64,000 nucleotides of DNA from Oscillospiraceae bacterium (GTDB taxonomy: Bacteria > Bacillota > Clostridia > Oscillospirales > Oscillospiraceae), in contig JAFTFT010000009.1 in NCBI GenBank assembly GCA_017458335.1, positions 18,561 to 82,560 on the forward strand, given 5' to 3'. Positions 36,762 through 45,000 of the stretch are shown here, in pieces. Positions within the stretch are counted from its first letter, which is position 1; every line of letters starts with the position of its first letter. The notes below the pieces were generated by a model. The model was not told the DNA's origin. It did not search any database and saw only the letters and a program-made list of their open reading frames with translations. Both the position numbers and the translations under genes were made by a program.

Positions 36762-37459
36762 GCAGACTCGGAGAGCGGCTGCTGGATCTGCTGTACCCGC
36801 CGAAATGCGCCTTCTGCCGGAAACTGGTTTCAGACGGCAGGATGCTCTGCCCGGACTGTGAAGGGCGGCTTCCGGCACCGGAGAAAGAAATGCAGCGCCA
36901 GAAGATTTCCGGTCTTGCGGTTTGCCTCTCACCGCTGTATTATACAGGGGATGTGCGCCAGTCCCTGCACCGGTACAAGTTCCAGGGCGCGGCGGCGTAT
37001 TACCGCGTCTATGCGGAACTCATGAGCGCCTGCATGAAGGAACACGGGCTGACGGCGGATCTGGTGACCTGGGTCCCGCTCAGCCGGAAGCGGCTCCGCA
37101 GCCGCGGCTATGACCAGGCGCGGCTGCTGGCAGAGGAAGTGGCCAGACTGCAGGGCCTGCTCTGCGAGCGGACATTGGAGAAGATCCGGAACAACCGCGC
37201 ACAGTCCGGAACCTCCGGGGTGGAGCAGCGGCGCAAAAACGTCCTGGGCGTCTATCGCCCGGTGACCTCTTTTACGGGGGAGCATGTCCTGCTCATCGAC
37301 GACATCGTGACGACAGGTTCCACCCTGGGCGAGGCGGCGAAGGTGCTCCTGGATGCCGGAGCCGGAGAGGTTTCCGCCCTGACGCTTGCCCGAACCGACA
37401 GAGAAGACAGAGGCTTCAGAACAGAATCGAACGGAGAAATCGATTATGCAGATATTTGA
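36758..37459 (+). CDS. comF: ComF family phosphoribosyltransferase-like protein
   Basis: 233 residues with an N-terminal zinc ribbon (CAFC...CPDC), the ComF core YKFQGAAAYYRVYAELM and the PRTase motif VLLIDDIVTTGSTL. ComF proteins support DNA uptake during competence in some bacteria and interact with DNA-handling helicases. It overlaps recD2 by four bases and mreB by 14 bases. comEC lies 7.5 kb downstream. Confidence 0.93.
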   Translation: MSRLGERLLDLLYPPKCAFCRKLVSDGRMLCPDCEGRLPAPEKEMQRQKISGLAVCLSPLYYTGDVRQSLHRYKFQGAAAYYRVYAELMSACMKEHGLTADLVTWVPLSRKRLRSRGYDQARLLAEEVARLQGLLCERTLEKIRNNRAQSGTSGVEQRRKNVLGVYRPVTSFTGEHVLLIDDIVTTGSTLGEAAKVLLDAGAGEVSALTLARTDREDRGFRTESNGEIDYADI

Positions 37460-38474
37460 AAAAGACATCGCCATCGATATGGGGACATCCACCACCCTCC
37501 TTTTTGAGCAGGGAAAGGGAATCGTTGCCCGTGAACCGACGGTGGTGGCGGTGGATCGTTTCAGCGGAAAGATCCAGAAGGTCGGTCAGGATGCCCAGAG
37601 AATGCTGGGCCGGACCCCGGCAAATATTGTCGCGATCCATCCCATCAGCGCGGGGGTCATCTCGGACTATGAGATGGCGGCGCAGATGCAGCGTGAACTG
37701 GTCAGCCGCATCACCTCCTTCAGTCTCTTCAAGCCCTGTGTGCTCTGCTGCGTGCCGAGCAGCATCAGCGGTGTGGAAGAGCGTGCGGTGATCGACGCGG
37801 CCATCGAAGCCGGCGCGAGAAAGGTCTATCTGCTGGAGCAGGGGGTCGCGACCGCGCTGGGCGCCGGCGTCGACATCAGCAAGCCGGACGGACACATGGT
37901 CGTGGACATCGGCGGCGGTACGACGGAGATCGCCATGATCTCGGCCGGCGGCGTGGTGGAGTGCGAATCCATCAAGACGGCCGGCGGCAGCTTTGACGAA
38001 TCGATCGTGAAGTATGTGAGAAAGAAATACAACATGCTCATCGGCCTGACCGCGGCGGAAGAGCTGAAGAAAAACATCGGCTGCGTGATGCAGCGCCCCG
38101 ATATGGGAATCGAGGAAGTCAAGGGCCGCAATCTGGCAAACGGACTGCCGAAGACCGTCCGCATCAGCTCCAACGAACTGATCGAGGCCTTCGTGGAGCC
38201 GATGAACGACATTCTCGAAGCGATCCACGCCGTGCTGGAGCGCACGCCGCCCCAGCTGGTCGGGGATCTGGATCAGAACGGCATCATCATCTCCGGCGGC
38301 GGCAGTCTGGTGTACGGCATGGACCGCCTGATCGAACGCAGCACCGGCATCCGTACCCTGCCGGTGGACGACCCGGTTTCCTGCGCCACCTACGGAGCGG
38401 GAAAGATGCTGAAGCATCTGGATGAGATGAAGGACGGCATGATGAATTTTTACCGGATGCGTCAGCTCAGATGA
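37446..38474 (+). CDS. mreB: MreB/Mbl-type actin homologue
   Basis: 342 residues with actin-fold motifs: phosphate-1 DIAIDMGTSTTLL, phosphate-2 MVVDIGGGTTEIA and the adenosine motif ISGGGSLVYGMDRLI. MreB filaments guide cell-wall synthesis in rods. ATG 37446 has CGGAG upstream and overlaps comF. mreC/mreD do not follow, as they would in a classic mre operon; this resembles lone mbl/mreBH-type genes. Confidence 0.93.
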   Translation: MQIFEKDIAIDMGTSTTLLFEQGKGIVAREPTVVAVDRFSGKIQKVGQDAQRMLGRTPANIVAIHPISAGVISDYEMAAQMQRELVSRITSFSLFKPCVLCCVPSSISGVEERAVIDAAIEAGARKVYLLEQGVATALGAGVDISKPDGHMVVDIGGGTTEIAMISAGGVVECESIKTAGGSFDESIVKYVRKKYNMLIGLTAAEELKKNIGCVMQRPDMGIEEVKGRNLANGLPKTVRISSNELIEAFVEPMNDILEAIHAVLERTPPQLVGDLDQNGIIISGGGSLVYGMDRLIERSTGIRTLPVDDPVSCATYGAGKMLKHLDEMKDGMMNFYRMRQLR

Positions 38475-38504
38475 TCCGGAAAACAGCAGGATGGAGAACA
38501 GAAC

Positions 38505-39245
38505 ATGGACCTGATCGCTGCATATAAACACATGAAGAAAGAAGAAAAACCCCTGACCTGCGCGGCGGTGATCCTCGGCGCGGGCAGCGCCCAGCGCATG
38601 GGTTTTGACAAGATGACGGTCATGCTGGACGGACAGCCGGTCCTGGTCAGAGCGGTGAACGCCTTTGAGCAGTCCCCGCTGGTGCAGGAGATCGTCGTGG
38701 TGACGAAGGCTGACCGAATTGAGGAGATCGCCGCCCTCTGTGATCAGTATAACCTGCGCAAGGTTTCCGCGGTGGTATGCGGCGGCAAAACCCGGACGGA
38801 ATCCGCTCTCGCGGGCGTGATGGCCCTGAAGCAGGACTGCCGCCTGACGGCGATCCACGACGGGGCCCGTCCTCTGGTTTCCGGGCAGCTGATCGAGGCC
38901 TGTATCCGGAAAGCCGGCGTTCAGTTTGCGGCGATCCCGGTGGTGAAGAGCACCGACACCCTGCGCGGTGTGGACGAGAAGGGCACGCTGACGGAGGTTT
39001 TTGACCGGGAGCATGTGGTCCGGGTTCAGACGCCGCAGGTTTTTCTGACGGAGATTGTCAAAGCGGCCCTCACCGACGCGGTGACAAGAGGCCTGACTTT
39101 TACCGATGACGCGACGGCGGTGGAGCGGCTCGGCATGACGGTCCGTGCGGTGGAAGGCGAGGAGGAAAATCTCAAGCTCACCACACCGCAGGATCTGGTG
39201 ATCGCGCAGGGCATTCTTGAGCGCAGAAGAGGAGCGGCGGAATGA
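38505..39245 (+). CDS. ispD: 2-C-methyl-D-erythritol 4-phosphate cytidylyltransferase
   Basis: 246 residues. The N-terminal nucleotide-binding motif [14 protein letters not shown] (about 23-36) and [32 protein letters not shown] and FTDDATAVE are IspD signatures. It makes CDP-methylerythritol in the non-mevalonate isoprenoid pathway. An extra 15 residues before the usual start are present. It overlaps ispF by four bases (ATGA), the common IspD-IspF pair. Confidence 0.96.
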   Translation: MDLIAAYKHMKKEEKPLTCAAVILGAGSAQRMGFDKMTVMLDGQPVLVRAVNAFEQSPLVQEIVVVTKADRIEEIAALCDQYNLRKVSAVVCGGKTRTESALAGVMALKQDCRLTAIHDGARPLVSGQLIEACIRKAGVQFAAIPVVKSTDTLRGVDEKGTLTEVFDREHVVRVQTPQVFLTEIVKAALTDAVTRGLTFTDDATAVERLGMTVRAVEGEEENLKLTTPQDLVIAQGILERRRGAAE

Positions 39246-39709
39246 GAATCGGACACGGATATGACGTGCACCGTCTGGTCGAGGGCAGAAAACTGATCCT
39301 CGGCGGGGTGGAGATCCCCTGGGAGAAGGGCCTGCTTGGCCACTCGGATGCGGATGTGCTCACGCATGCGCTGATGGACGCGCTGCTGGGGGCGGCCGGC
39401 CTCGGCGACATCGGGCACCTCTTCCCGGACAATGACGACCGCTTCCTGGGCGCGGACAGCATTGAACTCCTGAAGGAGGTCTGCCGGCTCCTGGCGGAAA
39501 AGAACTATCGTGTCGGCAATGTCGATGTGACCGTGATTGCCCAGCGGCCGAAGCTCGCACCGTACATTGCACAGATGCGCAGCTGCCTGGCAGCGGCGAT
39601 GCAGGTCGATGAGAGTGCCGTGAATGTCAAGGCGACTACGGAAGAAAAGCTCGGCTTTACCGGCGAGGGACTCGGCATTGCCGCCCACGCGGTAGCGCTG
39701 ATTGAGTGA
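39242..39709 (+). CDS. ispF: 2-C-methyl-D-erythritol 2,4-cyclodiphosphate synthase
   Basis: 155 residues, standard. Zinc-site motif [11 protein letters not shown] at the start, [18 protein letters not shown] and [19 protein letters not shown] at the end. It forms the cyclic diphosphate two steps after IspD in isoprenoid synthesis. Coupled to ispD by overlap. Confidence 0.97.
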   Translation: MRIGHGYDVHRLVEGRKLILGGVEIPWEKGLLGHSDADVLTHALMDALLGAAGLGDIGHLFPDNDDRFLGADSIELLKEVCRLLAEKNYRVGNVDVTVIAQRPKLAPYIAQMRSCLAAAMQVDESAVNVKATTEEKLGFTGEGLGIAAHAVALIE

Positions 39710-39762
39710 TTCCGGCACGGAGTATACTGCCGGACCGCAGAATCGGAGAAAGGGGAACAACG

Positions 39763-40488
39763 TTGGATATTCAGGGAATCAAGACACTGAACGACTGGGT
39801 TCGGGAAAGCGATAACATCGTGTTTTTCGGCGGCGCGGGCGTCAGCACGGAAAGCGGCATCCCGGATTTCAGAAGCGTGGACGGCCTGTACCATCAGCAG
39901 TGGAAGTACCCGCCCGAAGAGATCCTCAGCCACAGTTTCTTTGAGCGGAATCCCGAGGAGTATTACCGCTTCCACCGGGAAAAGCTGGTGATCGACGGTG
40001 TGAAGCCGAACCGGGCCCACCTCAAGCTGGCCGAGCTGGAGCGGGCGGGGAAGCTGCGCGCGGTGATCACCCAGAACATCGACGGGCTGCACCAGGAAGC
40101 GGGGAGCAAAAACGTGCTGGAGCTGCACGGCAGCATCCTGAGAGCATACTGTTCCCGCTGTCGGAAACCCTGGCCCCAGGAAGTGATCAATCACGGAACG
40201 GGTGTGCCGAAATGCGACTGCGGCGGCGTGATCCGGCCGGATATCGTGCTCTACGAGGAACCGCTGGATCAGACCGTGATGGAAGACGCGGTGCGTTATA
40301 TCCGCAACGCCGAGATCCTGATCATCGGCGGGACCAGCCTGAACGTCTATCCTGCCGCGGGACTGATCCGCTATTACCGCGGGAACAAACTGGTTCTGGT
40401 GAATCTGAGCGAGACGCCGTATGATTCCTATGCCAATCTTGTGATCCACGAGAAGATCGGAGAGGTGTTTTCCCAGATCACGGGATAA
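39763..40488 (+). CDS. cobB: Sir2-type NAD-dependent protein deacylase
   Basis: 241 residues with FGGAGVSTESGIPDFRS, TQNIDGLHQEAG, the catalytic His in LELHGS, and a zinc module built on CSRC and CDCGG. Sirtuins remove acetyl or other acyl groups from lysines using NAD. The chosen start is TTG 39763 with GAAAGGGG upstream; an earlier in-frame ATG (39706) would add 19 residues that do not look like the family. Confidence 0.92.
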   Translation: MDIQGIKTLNDWVRESDNIVFFGGAGVSTESGIPDFRSVDGLYHQQWKYPPEEILSHSFFERNPEEYYRFHREKLVIDGVKPNRAHLKLAELERAGKLRAVITQNIDGLHQEAGSKNVLELHGSILRAYCSRCRKPWPQEVINHGTGVPKCDCGGVIRPDIVLYEEPLDQTVMEDAVRYIRNAEILIIGGTSLNVYPAAGLIRYYRGNKLVLVNLSETPYDSYANLVIHEKIGEVFSQITG

Positions 40489-40530
40489 GACTGAAAGCAA
40501 AGCCACGCATTGGAAAGGGGAGATGGAGAC

Positions 40531-41850
40531 ATGTCGAAAGAGAGCGACGCCATCGACCAGGTATTTAAAATCCATGAGGATGCGAAGAAGGAACGTACCC
40601 AATCCCAGAAACTGGATCAGATTCGGGTCGGGACCAGCCATCTGACCCGTGAGGAGATGGTCTGGGCCGATGAGGCGGAAGCCGAGGCGCAGGACGGTCC
40701 GACAGAGCCCTATCATCCGATCCAGCACCGGGAGGATACCCGCAGCGGCTGCCTCGGCGGGGTGCTGTATGCGGTGTTCATCCTCTGCGTCAGCATTATT
40801 CTGGCCTGTCTCGGGTGGATGGCGGCCAGCGACATGCTCGCGCTCAACAAAGAGAGCTTTACCGCCACGGTGGTCCTGCCGGACAGCATTTTCGAGACCG
40901 AGGTTGTGGAAACCACGGACGAGGACGGAAACGTGACCGGCCGCAAGACGATCCGGCACGCGGACATCGATTATCTCAGCAATACTCTGAAGCAGGCCGG
41001 CCTGATCGAATACCGCTGGCTCTTTGAGTTCTACTGCCGCATGGCACACGCGGACGAGAAGGTGCGTCCGGGGGAGTACCAGCTCCAGTCCACCTTTGAC
41101 TACCGCGCTCTGATCCAGAACATGCGCCCGAACGCGGGTTCTGCCTCGACGGTAAATGTGACCCTGATCGAAGGTATGACCATGCGCGAGATTTTTGTGC
41201 GGTTGGAGCGCAGCGGCGTGGCAAGCTTTGAAGACCTGATGGAGGCGGCGGAGACCGCCCGCTTCAACTACAGCTTCATCGAGAACGCAGAGGACGACGA
41301 GACCATTGAAGCGGAACGCCTCGAGGGCTTCCTCTTCCCGGAGACATATAACTTCTACGCCAACATGCAGGCCTCCAGCGCGATCAACAAGTTCCTGGAA
41401 CAGTTCAACAGCAAGCTCACGGACGAGGTGCTGGCGCAGATCCAGGACAGCGGCCGAAGCCTGCGGGACATCGTGACCATCGCCTCCATGATCGAGAAGG
41501 AAGCGGCGGACGATGACGAGCGGGCGGATATCGCCTCGGTCATCTATAACCGCCTGCGGGCGGATATGCAGCTGGGCATTGACGCCTCCATCCTCTATGT
41601 CCATCAGGACCACGACGGAGCGCCCACGGCCGAGATGCTGAAGGAGAAGAGCCCCTACAACACCCGTGTCTATAAGGGCCTGCCGCCCACCCCGATCTGC
41701 AATCCGGGCCTGATGAGCATCATTGCCGCGCTGAACCCAAGCCAGACGGATTATTATTACTACGCCCTGGATACCGAGACCGGGCGGCACCGGTTCTTCA
41801 ACGACGAGAACGAATTCAACGCCTTTGTCGCGACACAGGACTATGAATGA
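40531..41850 (+). CDS. mltG: Endolytic murein transglycosylase MltG
   Basis: 439 residues. About 70 charged N-terminal residues in the cytoplasm, one helix (about 75-100, LYAVFILCVSIILACLGWMA), then the YceG domain outside. Key motifs: GFLFPETYNF, catalytic Glu in IASMIEKEA, and GLPPTPICNPG. MltG cuts nascent glycan strands and sets their length. ATG 40531 follows AAGGGGAG. An earlier in-frame start at 40510 is less likely. Confidence 0.93.
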   Translation: MSKESDAIDQVFKIHEDAKKERTQSQKLDQIRVGTSHLTREEMVWADEAEAEAQDGPTEPYHPIQHREDTRSGCLGGVLYAVFILCVSIILACLGWMAASDMLALNKESFTATVVLPDSIFETEVVETTDEDGNVTGRKTIRHADIDYLSNTLKQAGLIEYRWLFEFYCRMAHADEKVRPGEYQLQSTFDYRALIQNMRPNAGSASTVNVTLIEGMTMREIFVRLERSGVASFEDLMEAAETARFNYSFIENAEDDETIEAERLEGFLFPETYNFYANMQASSAINKFLEQFNSKLTDEVLAQIQDSGRSLRDIVTIASMIEKEAADDDERADIASVIYNRLRADMQLGIDASILYVHQDHDGAPTAEMLKEKSPYNTRVYKGLPPTPICNPGLMSIIAALNPSQTDYYYYALDTETGRHRFFNDENEFNAFVATQDYE

Positions 41851-41975
41851 AACCCGCTCCGGTATCGTGACTCAGTTGTACCGTGTCTCCTTCCGCGAGG
41901 CAGGAGATACCGCAGAAATACAGTTCGCTGACGGGAATAACCCAGCCAATCTTTGACGGAAAACGAGGAAAAAAC

Positions 41976-44615
41976 ATGAAAAACTACGGACTGAACGAAT
42001 TGAGAGAGATGTTTCTCAGCTTCTTTGAAACCAAGGGCCACCTGCGCCTGCCGAGCTTCTCTCTGATTCCCCAGAATGACGCAAGCCTGCTGCTCATCAA
42101 CTCCGGCATGGCGCCGATGAAGCCCTGGTTCAAGGGAGAACAGGAGCCGCCGCGGCACCGGGTCTGCACCTGCCAGAAGTGCATCCGCACCGGCGACATC
42201 GAAAACATCGGCAAGACGGCCCGCCACGGCACCTTCTTTGAGATGCTGGGCAATTTCTCCTTCGGTGATTATTTCAAGAAGGAAGCCATCGCCTGGAGCT
42301 GGGAATTCCTGACTTCCCCGGAGTGGGTGGGCCTGGATCCGGATCGCCTGTACCCTTCGGTCTACGTGGACGACGATGAGGCCGCCTCCATCTGGGAGCA
42401 CGACATCGGCATCGCGCCCGAGCGCATCTTCCGTTTCGGCAAGGAGGACAACTTCTGGGAGCACGGCGCCGGCCCCTGCGGCCCCTGTTCGGAGATCTAC
42501 TATGACCGCGGCGAGAAGTACGGCTGCGGCAAGCCGACCTGCACTGTGGGCTGCGACTGCGACCGCTACATCGAGGTCTGGAACAATGTGTTCAGTCAGT
42601 TTGACAACGACGGCCACAACAACTACACCGAACTCAAGCAGAAGAACATCGATACCGGCATGGGCCTGGAGCGCCTCGCGGTGGTCTGCCAGGGCGTCGA
42701 CTCGCTCTTCGACGTGGACACCGTCATGCACGTCACCCATAAGGTCAGCGAACTCACTGGCGCCTACTACGGCGAGAGCCATAAGAAGGACGTTTCCCTT
42801 CGTGTCATCACGGACCACATCCGCAGCTCCGTCTTCATGATCTGCGACGGCGTGCTTCCGTCGAACGAAGGCCGCGGCTACGTGCTTCGCCGCCTGCTGC
42901 GCCGGGCAGCCCGCCACGGCAAGCTCCTCGGCGTGAACGAGCCCTTCCTCCATGAGATCGTCGATACCGTCGTCGAAGTCAGTGGCGGCCAGTATCCCGA
43001 GCTGAAGGAAAAGCAGAAGTACATCACGACCGTCATCCGCAGCGAGGAAGAGAAGTTCGGCAGAACCATCGACGCCGGCCTGCGCATCTTCTCCGAGCTT
43101 CTGGAGAGCCATCGCGCCAAGGGCGAGACGGTGTTTTCCGGCGCGGACGCGTTCAAGCTCTACGACACCTACGGTTTCCCCCTCGACCTCACCGTCGAGA
43201 TGTGCGGGGATGCCGGATACACCGTGGACGAGGAAGGCTTCCGCAGCCTGATGCAGGAGCAGCGCGTGCGTGCCCGTGAGGCCCGCAAGGCGCTGGGCGA
43301 TCTCGGCTGGGCCGGCATCAGCTTCGGCAAGGATATTCCGGATACGGAGTTTATCGGCTATGACCAGGACAGCTGCGAGGCGACCCTTCTCGCGGCCGTC
43401 CGTGAGGGCGAGACCAGCGGTTTTGTCTCGGAAGGCGATGAGGCCATCCTCGTGCTGGACCGCAGCGTTCTCTACGCTGAGATGGGCGGCCAGCTCTCCG
43501 ACACCGGCATCATCCGCAAGGACGGCTTTGTCTTTGAGGTTCAGAGCGTCCAGAAGAACAAGGGCGGAAAGTTCATGCACAGCGGCGTCGTCCGGTCCGG
43601 CCAGGCCATGGTGGGGGACTCCGTCACCGTGACGAGAGACGCCGAGCGCCGTGCGGCCCTCTGCCGCGCCCACAGCGCGACCCATCTGCTGCATAAAGCC
43701 CTGCGCGAGGTACTGGGTGAGCATGTACATCAGGCCGGCTCCCTCGTGGATACGGATCTGCTCCGCTTTGACTTTACCCACTTCTCCGCCCCCACGGCGG
43801 AAGAGCTTGACGCGGTGCGTGAGGCGGTGAACCGTGCAATTCTTGCCGATTACCCGGTGGTCACGAAGGAAATGAGCCTCGAAGAGGCGAAAAAGACCCA
43901 CGCCGCGGCTCTGTTCGGTGAGAAGTACGGCGAAGTCGTGCGCGTGGTGGATATGGGCGGCTGGAGCCTGGAACTCTGCGGCGGCACCCATGTTTCAAAC
44001 ACCGCGAAGATCGGAAGCTTCGTCCTGGTTTCCGAAGGCTCCGTGGCCTCCGGCGTGCGCCGGATCGAGGCCCTGACCGGACTGCGCGCGCTGCAGTACG
44101 GCCGGGAGCAGGAAAAGCTTCTGCAGGAAGCCGCAGCCCGCTTCAAGACTGTGCCGGCAGAGCTCACGAAGAAGCTGGATCAGCAGGCCGCGGAGCTGAA
44201 GGAACTTCGCCGCAGCCTGGAGCAGCTGCGTGATCAGGCAAATGCCCGCGGCGCGGACAGCGTTCTGGAGAAGGCCGAACAGGTCGGCCCCGTAAAGGTG
44301 GTGGCCTTCAAGACAGAGGGTGATCCGAACGCGCTGCGGAAGCAGGGCGACTCCCTGCGGGATAAGGATCCGGCCATCGTGGCGCTGATGGCGGCGGTGA
44401 ACGGAGAGAAACTGAGCTTCCTCTGCGTTTGCGGCAAGGAAGCCGTCGCGGCCGGCGTCAAAGCCGGAGACCTGATCCGTCAGATTTCCGCCATCGCCGG
44501 AGGAAAGGGCGGCGGCAAGCCCGATTCCGCTATGGGCGGCGGCACCGACGTCGCCAAACTGGACGCGGCTCTGGCCAGCCTGAAACCGTTTGTAGAAGAA
44601 ATCGTATCAAAATAA
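41976..44615 (+). CDS. alaS: Alanyl-tRNA synthetase
   Basis: 879 residues, full length. Class II catalytic core (LPSFSLIPQNDASLLLINSG, KCIRTGDIENIGKTARHGTF), editing domain HSATHLLHKAL (about 566) and zinc motif CGGTH (about 667), then the C-Ala oligomerisation domain with a GGKGGGKPDSAMGGG end. ATG 41976 has CGAGGAAAAAAC upstream. The 125-base gap before it holds a GTCTCCT/AGGAGAT hairpin but no T-box signature (no TGGNACCGCG-type sequence). Confidence 0.97.
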   Translation: MKNYGLNELREMFLSFFETKGHLRLPSFSLIPQNDASLLLINSGMAPMKPWFKGEQEPPRHRVCTCQKCIRTGDIENIGKTARHGTFFEMLGNFSFGDYFKKEAIAWSWEFLTSPEWVGLDPDRLYPSVYVDDDEAASIWEHDIGIAPERIFRFGKEDNFWEHGAGPCGPCSEIYYDRGEKYGCGKPTCTVGCDCDRYIEVWNNVFSQFDNDGHNNYTELKQKNIDTGMGLERLAVVCQGVDSLFDVDTVMHVTHKVSELTGAYYGESHKKDVSLRVITDHIRSSVFMICDGVLPSNEGRGYVLRRLLRRAARHGKLLGVNEPFLHEIVDTVVEVSGGQYPELKEKQKYITTVIRSEEEKFGRTIDAGLRIFSELLESHRAKGETVFSGADAFKLYDTYGFPLDLTVEMCGDAGYTVDEEGFRSLMQEQRVRAREARKALGDLGWAGISFGKDIPDTEFIGYDQDSCEATLLAAVREGETSGFVSEGDEAILVLDRSVLYAEMGGQLSDTGIIRKDGFVFEVQSVQKNKGGKFMHSGVVRSGQAMVGDSVTVTRDAERRAALCRAHSATHLLHKALREVLGEHVHQAGSLVDTDLLRFDFTHFSAPTAEELDAVREAVNRAILADYPVVTKEMSLEEAKKTHAAALFGEKYGEVVRVVDMGGWSLELCGGTHVSNTAKIGSFVLVSEGSVASGVRRIEALTGLRALQYGREQEKLLQEAAARFKTVPAELTKKLDQQAAELKELRRSLEQLRDQANARGADSVLEKAEQVGPVKVVAFKTEGDPNALRKQGDSLRDKDPAIVALMAAVNGEKLSFLCVCGKEAVAAGVKAGDLIRQISAIAGGKGGGKPDSAMGGGTDVAKLDAALASLKPFVEEIVSK

Positions 44616-44634
44616 GATAAAAGGAGCGGTTATC

Positions 44635-44976
44635 ATGAACGATTGTCTGTTTTGCAAAATCATTGCCGGGGAGATCCCCAGCACGAAGGTCTATGAGGAC
44701 GACAAAGTCTATGCCTTCCGGGACATCAATCCCCAGGCGCCGGTCCACGTGCTGGTCCTGCCGAAGGAGCATATGGACTCCGCCAACGCCATTACCGCGG
44801 AAAACGTGGGGAATGTAGCGGCCGTTTTTGAAGCCATCCCCAAAATCGCGGCGGCGGAAGGACTTTCCGACGGCTACCGCGTGATCAACAACTGCGGCGC
44901 CGACGCCGGTCAGAGCGTGATGCACATTCACTTCCACCTCATCGGCGGACGGAAACTGGGAGAGAAGATCGTCTGA
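44635..44976 (+). CDS. HIT family (HinT-like) nucleotide-binding protein
   Basis: 113 residues with CLFCKIIAGEIPSTKVYEDD at the start and the histidine triad MHIHFHLIGGR at the end. HinT enzymes hydrolyse adenosine phosphoramidates and acyl-AMP species, including those made by aminoacyl-tRNA synthetases, consistent with its position 19 bases after alaS. RBS AAGGAGCGG. Confidence 0.95.
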   Translation: MNDCLFCKIIAGEIPSTKVYEDDKVYAFRDINPQAPVHVLVLPKEHMDSANAITAENVGNVAAVFEAIPKIAAAEGLSDGYRVINNCGADAGQSVMHIHFHLIGGRKLGEKIV

Positions 44977-45000
44977 TCAAAAATAAAGGGAGAGGGAAAG

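Noticed and set aside
41851-41975. T-box leader before alaS
   Set aside because: The gap is only 125 bases and lacks the T-box core sequence, specifier loop and terminator.
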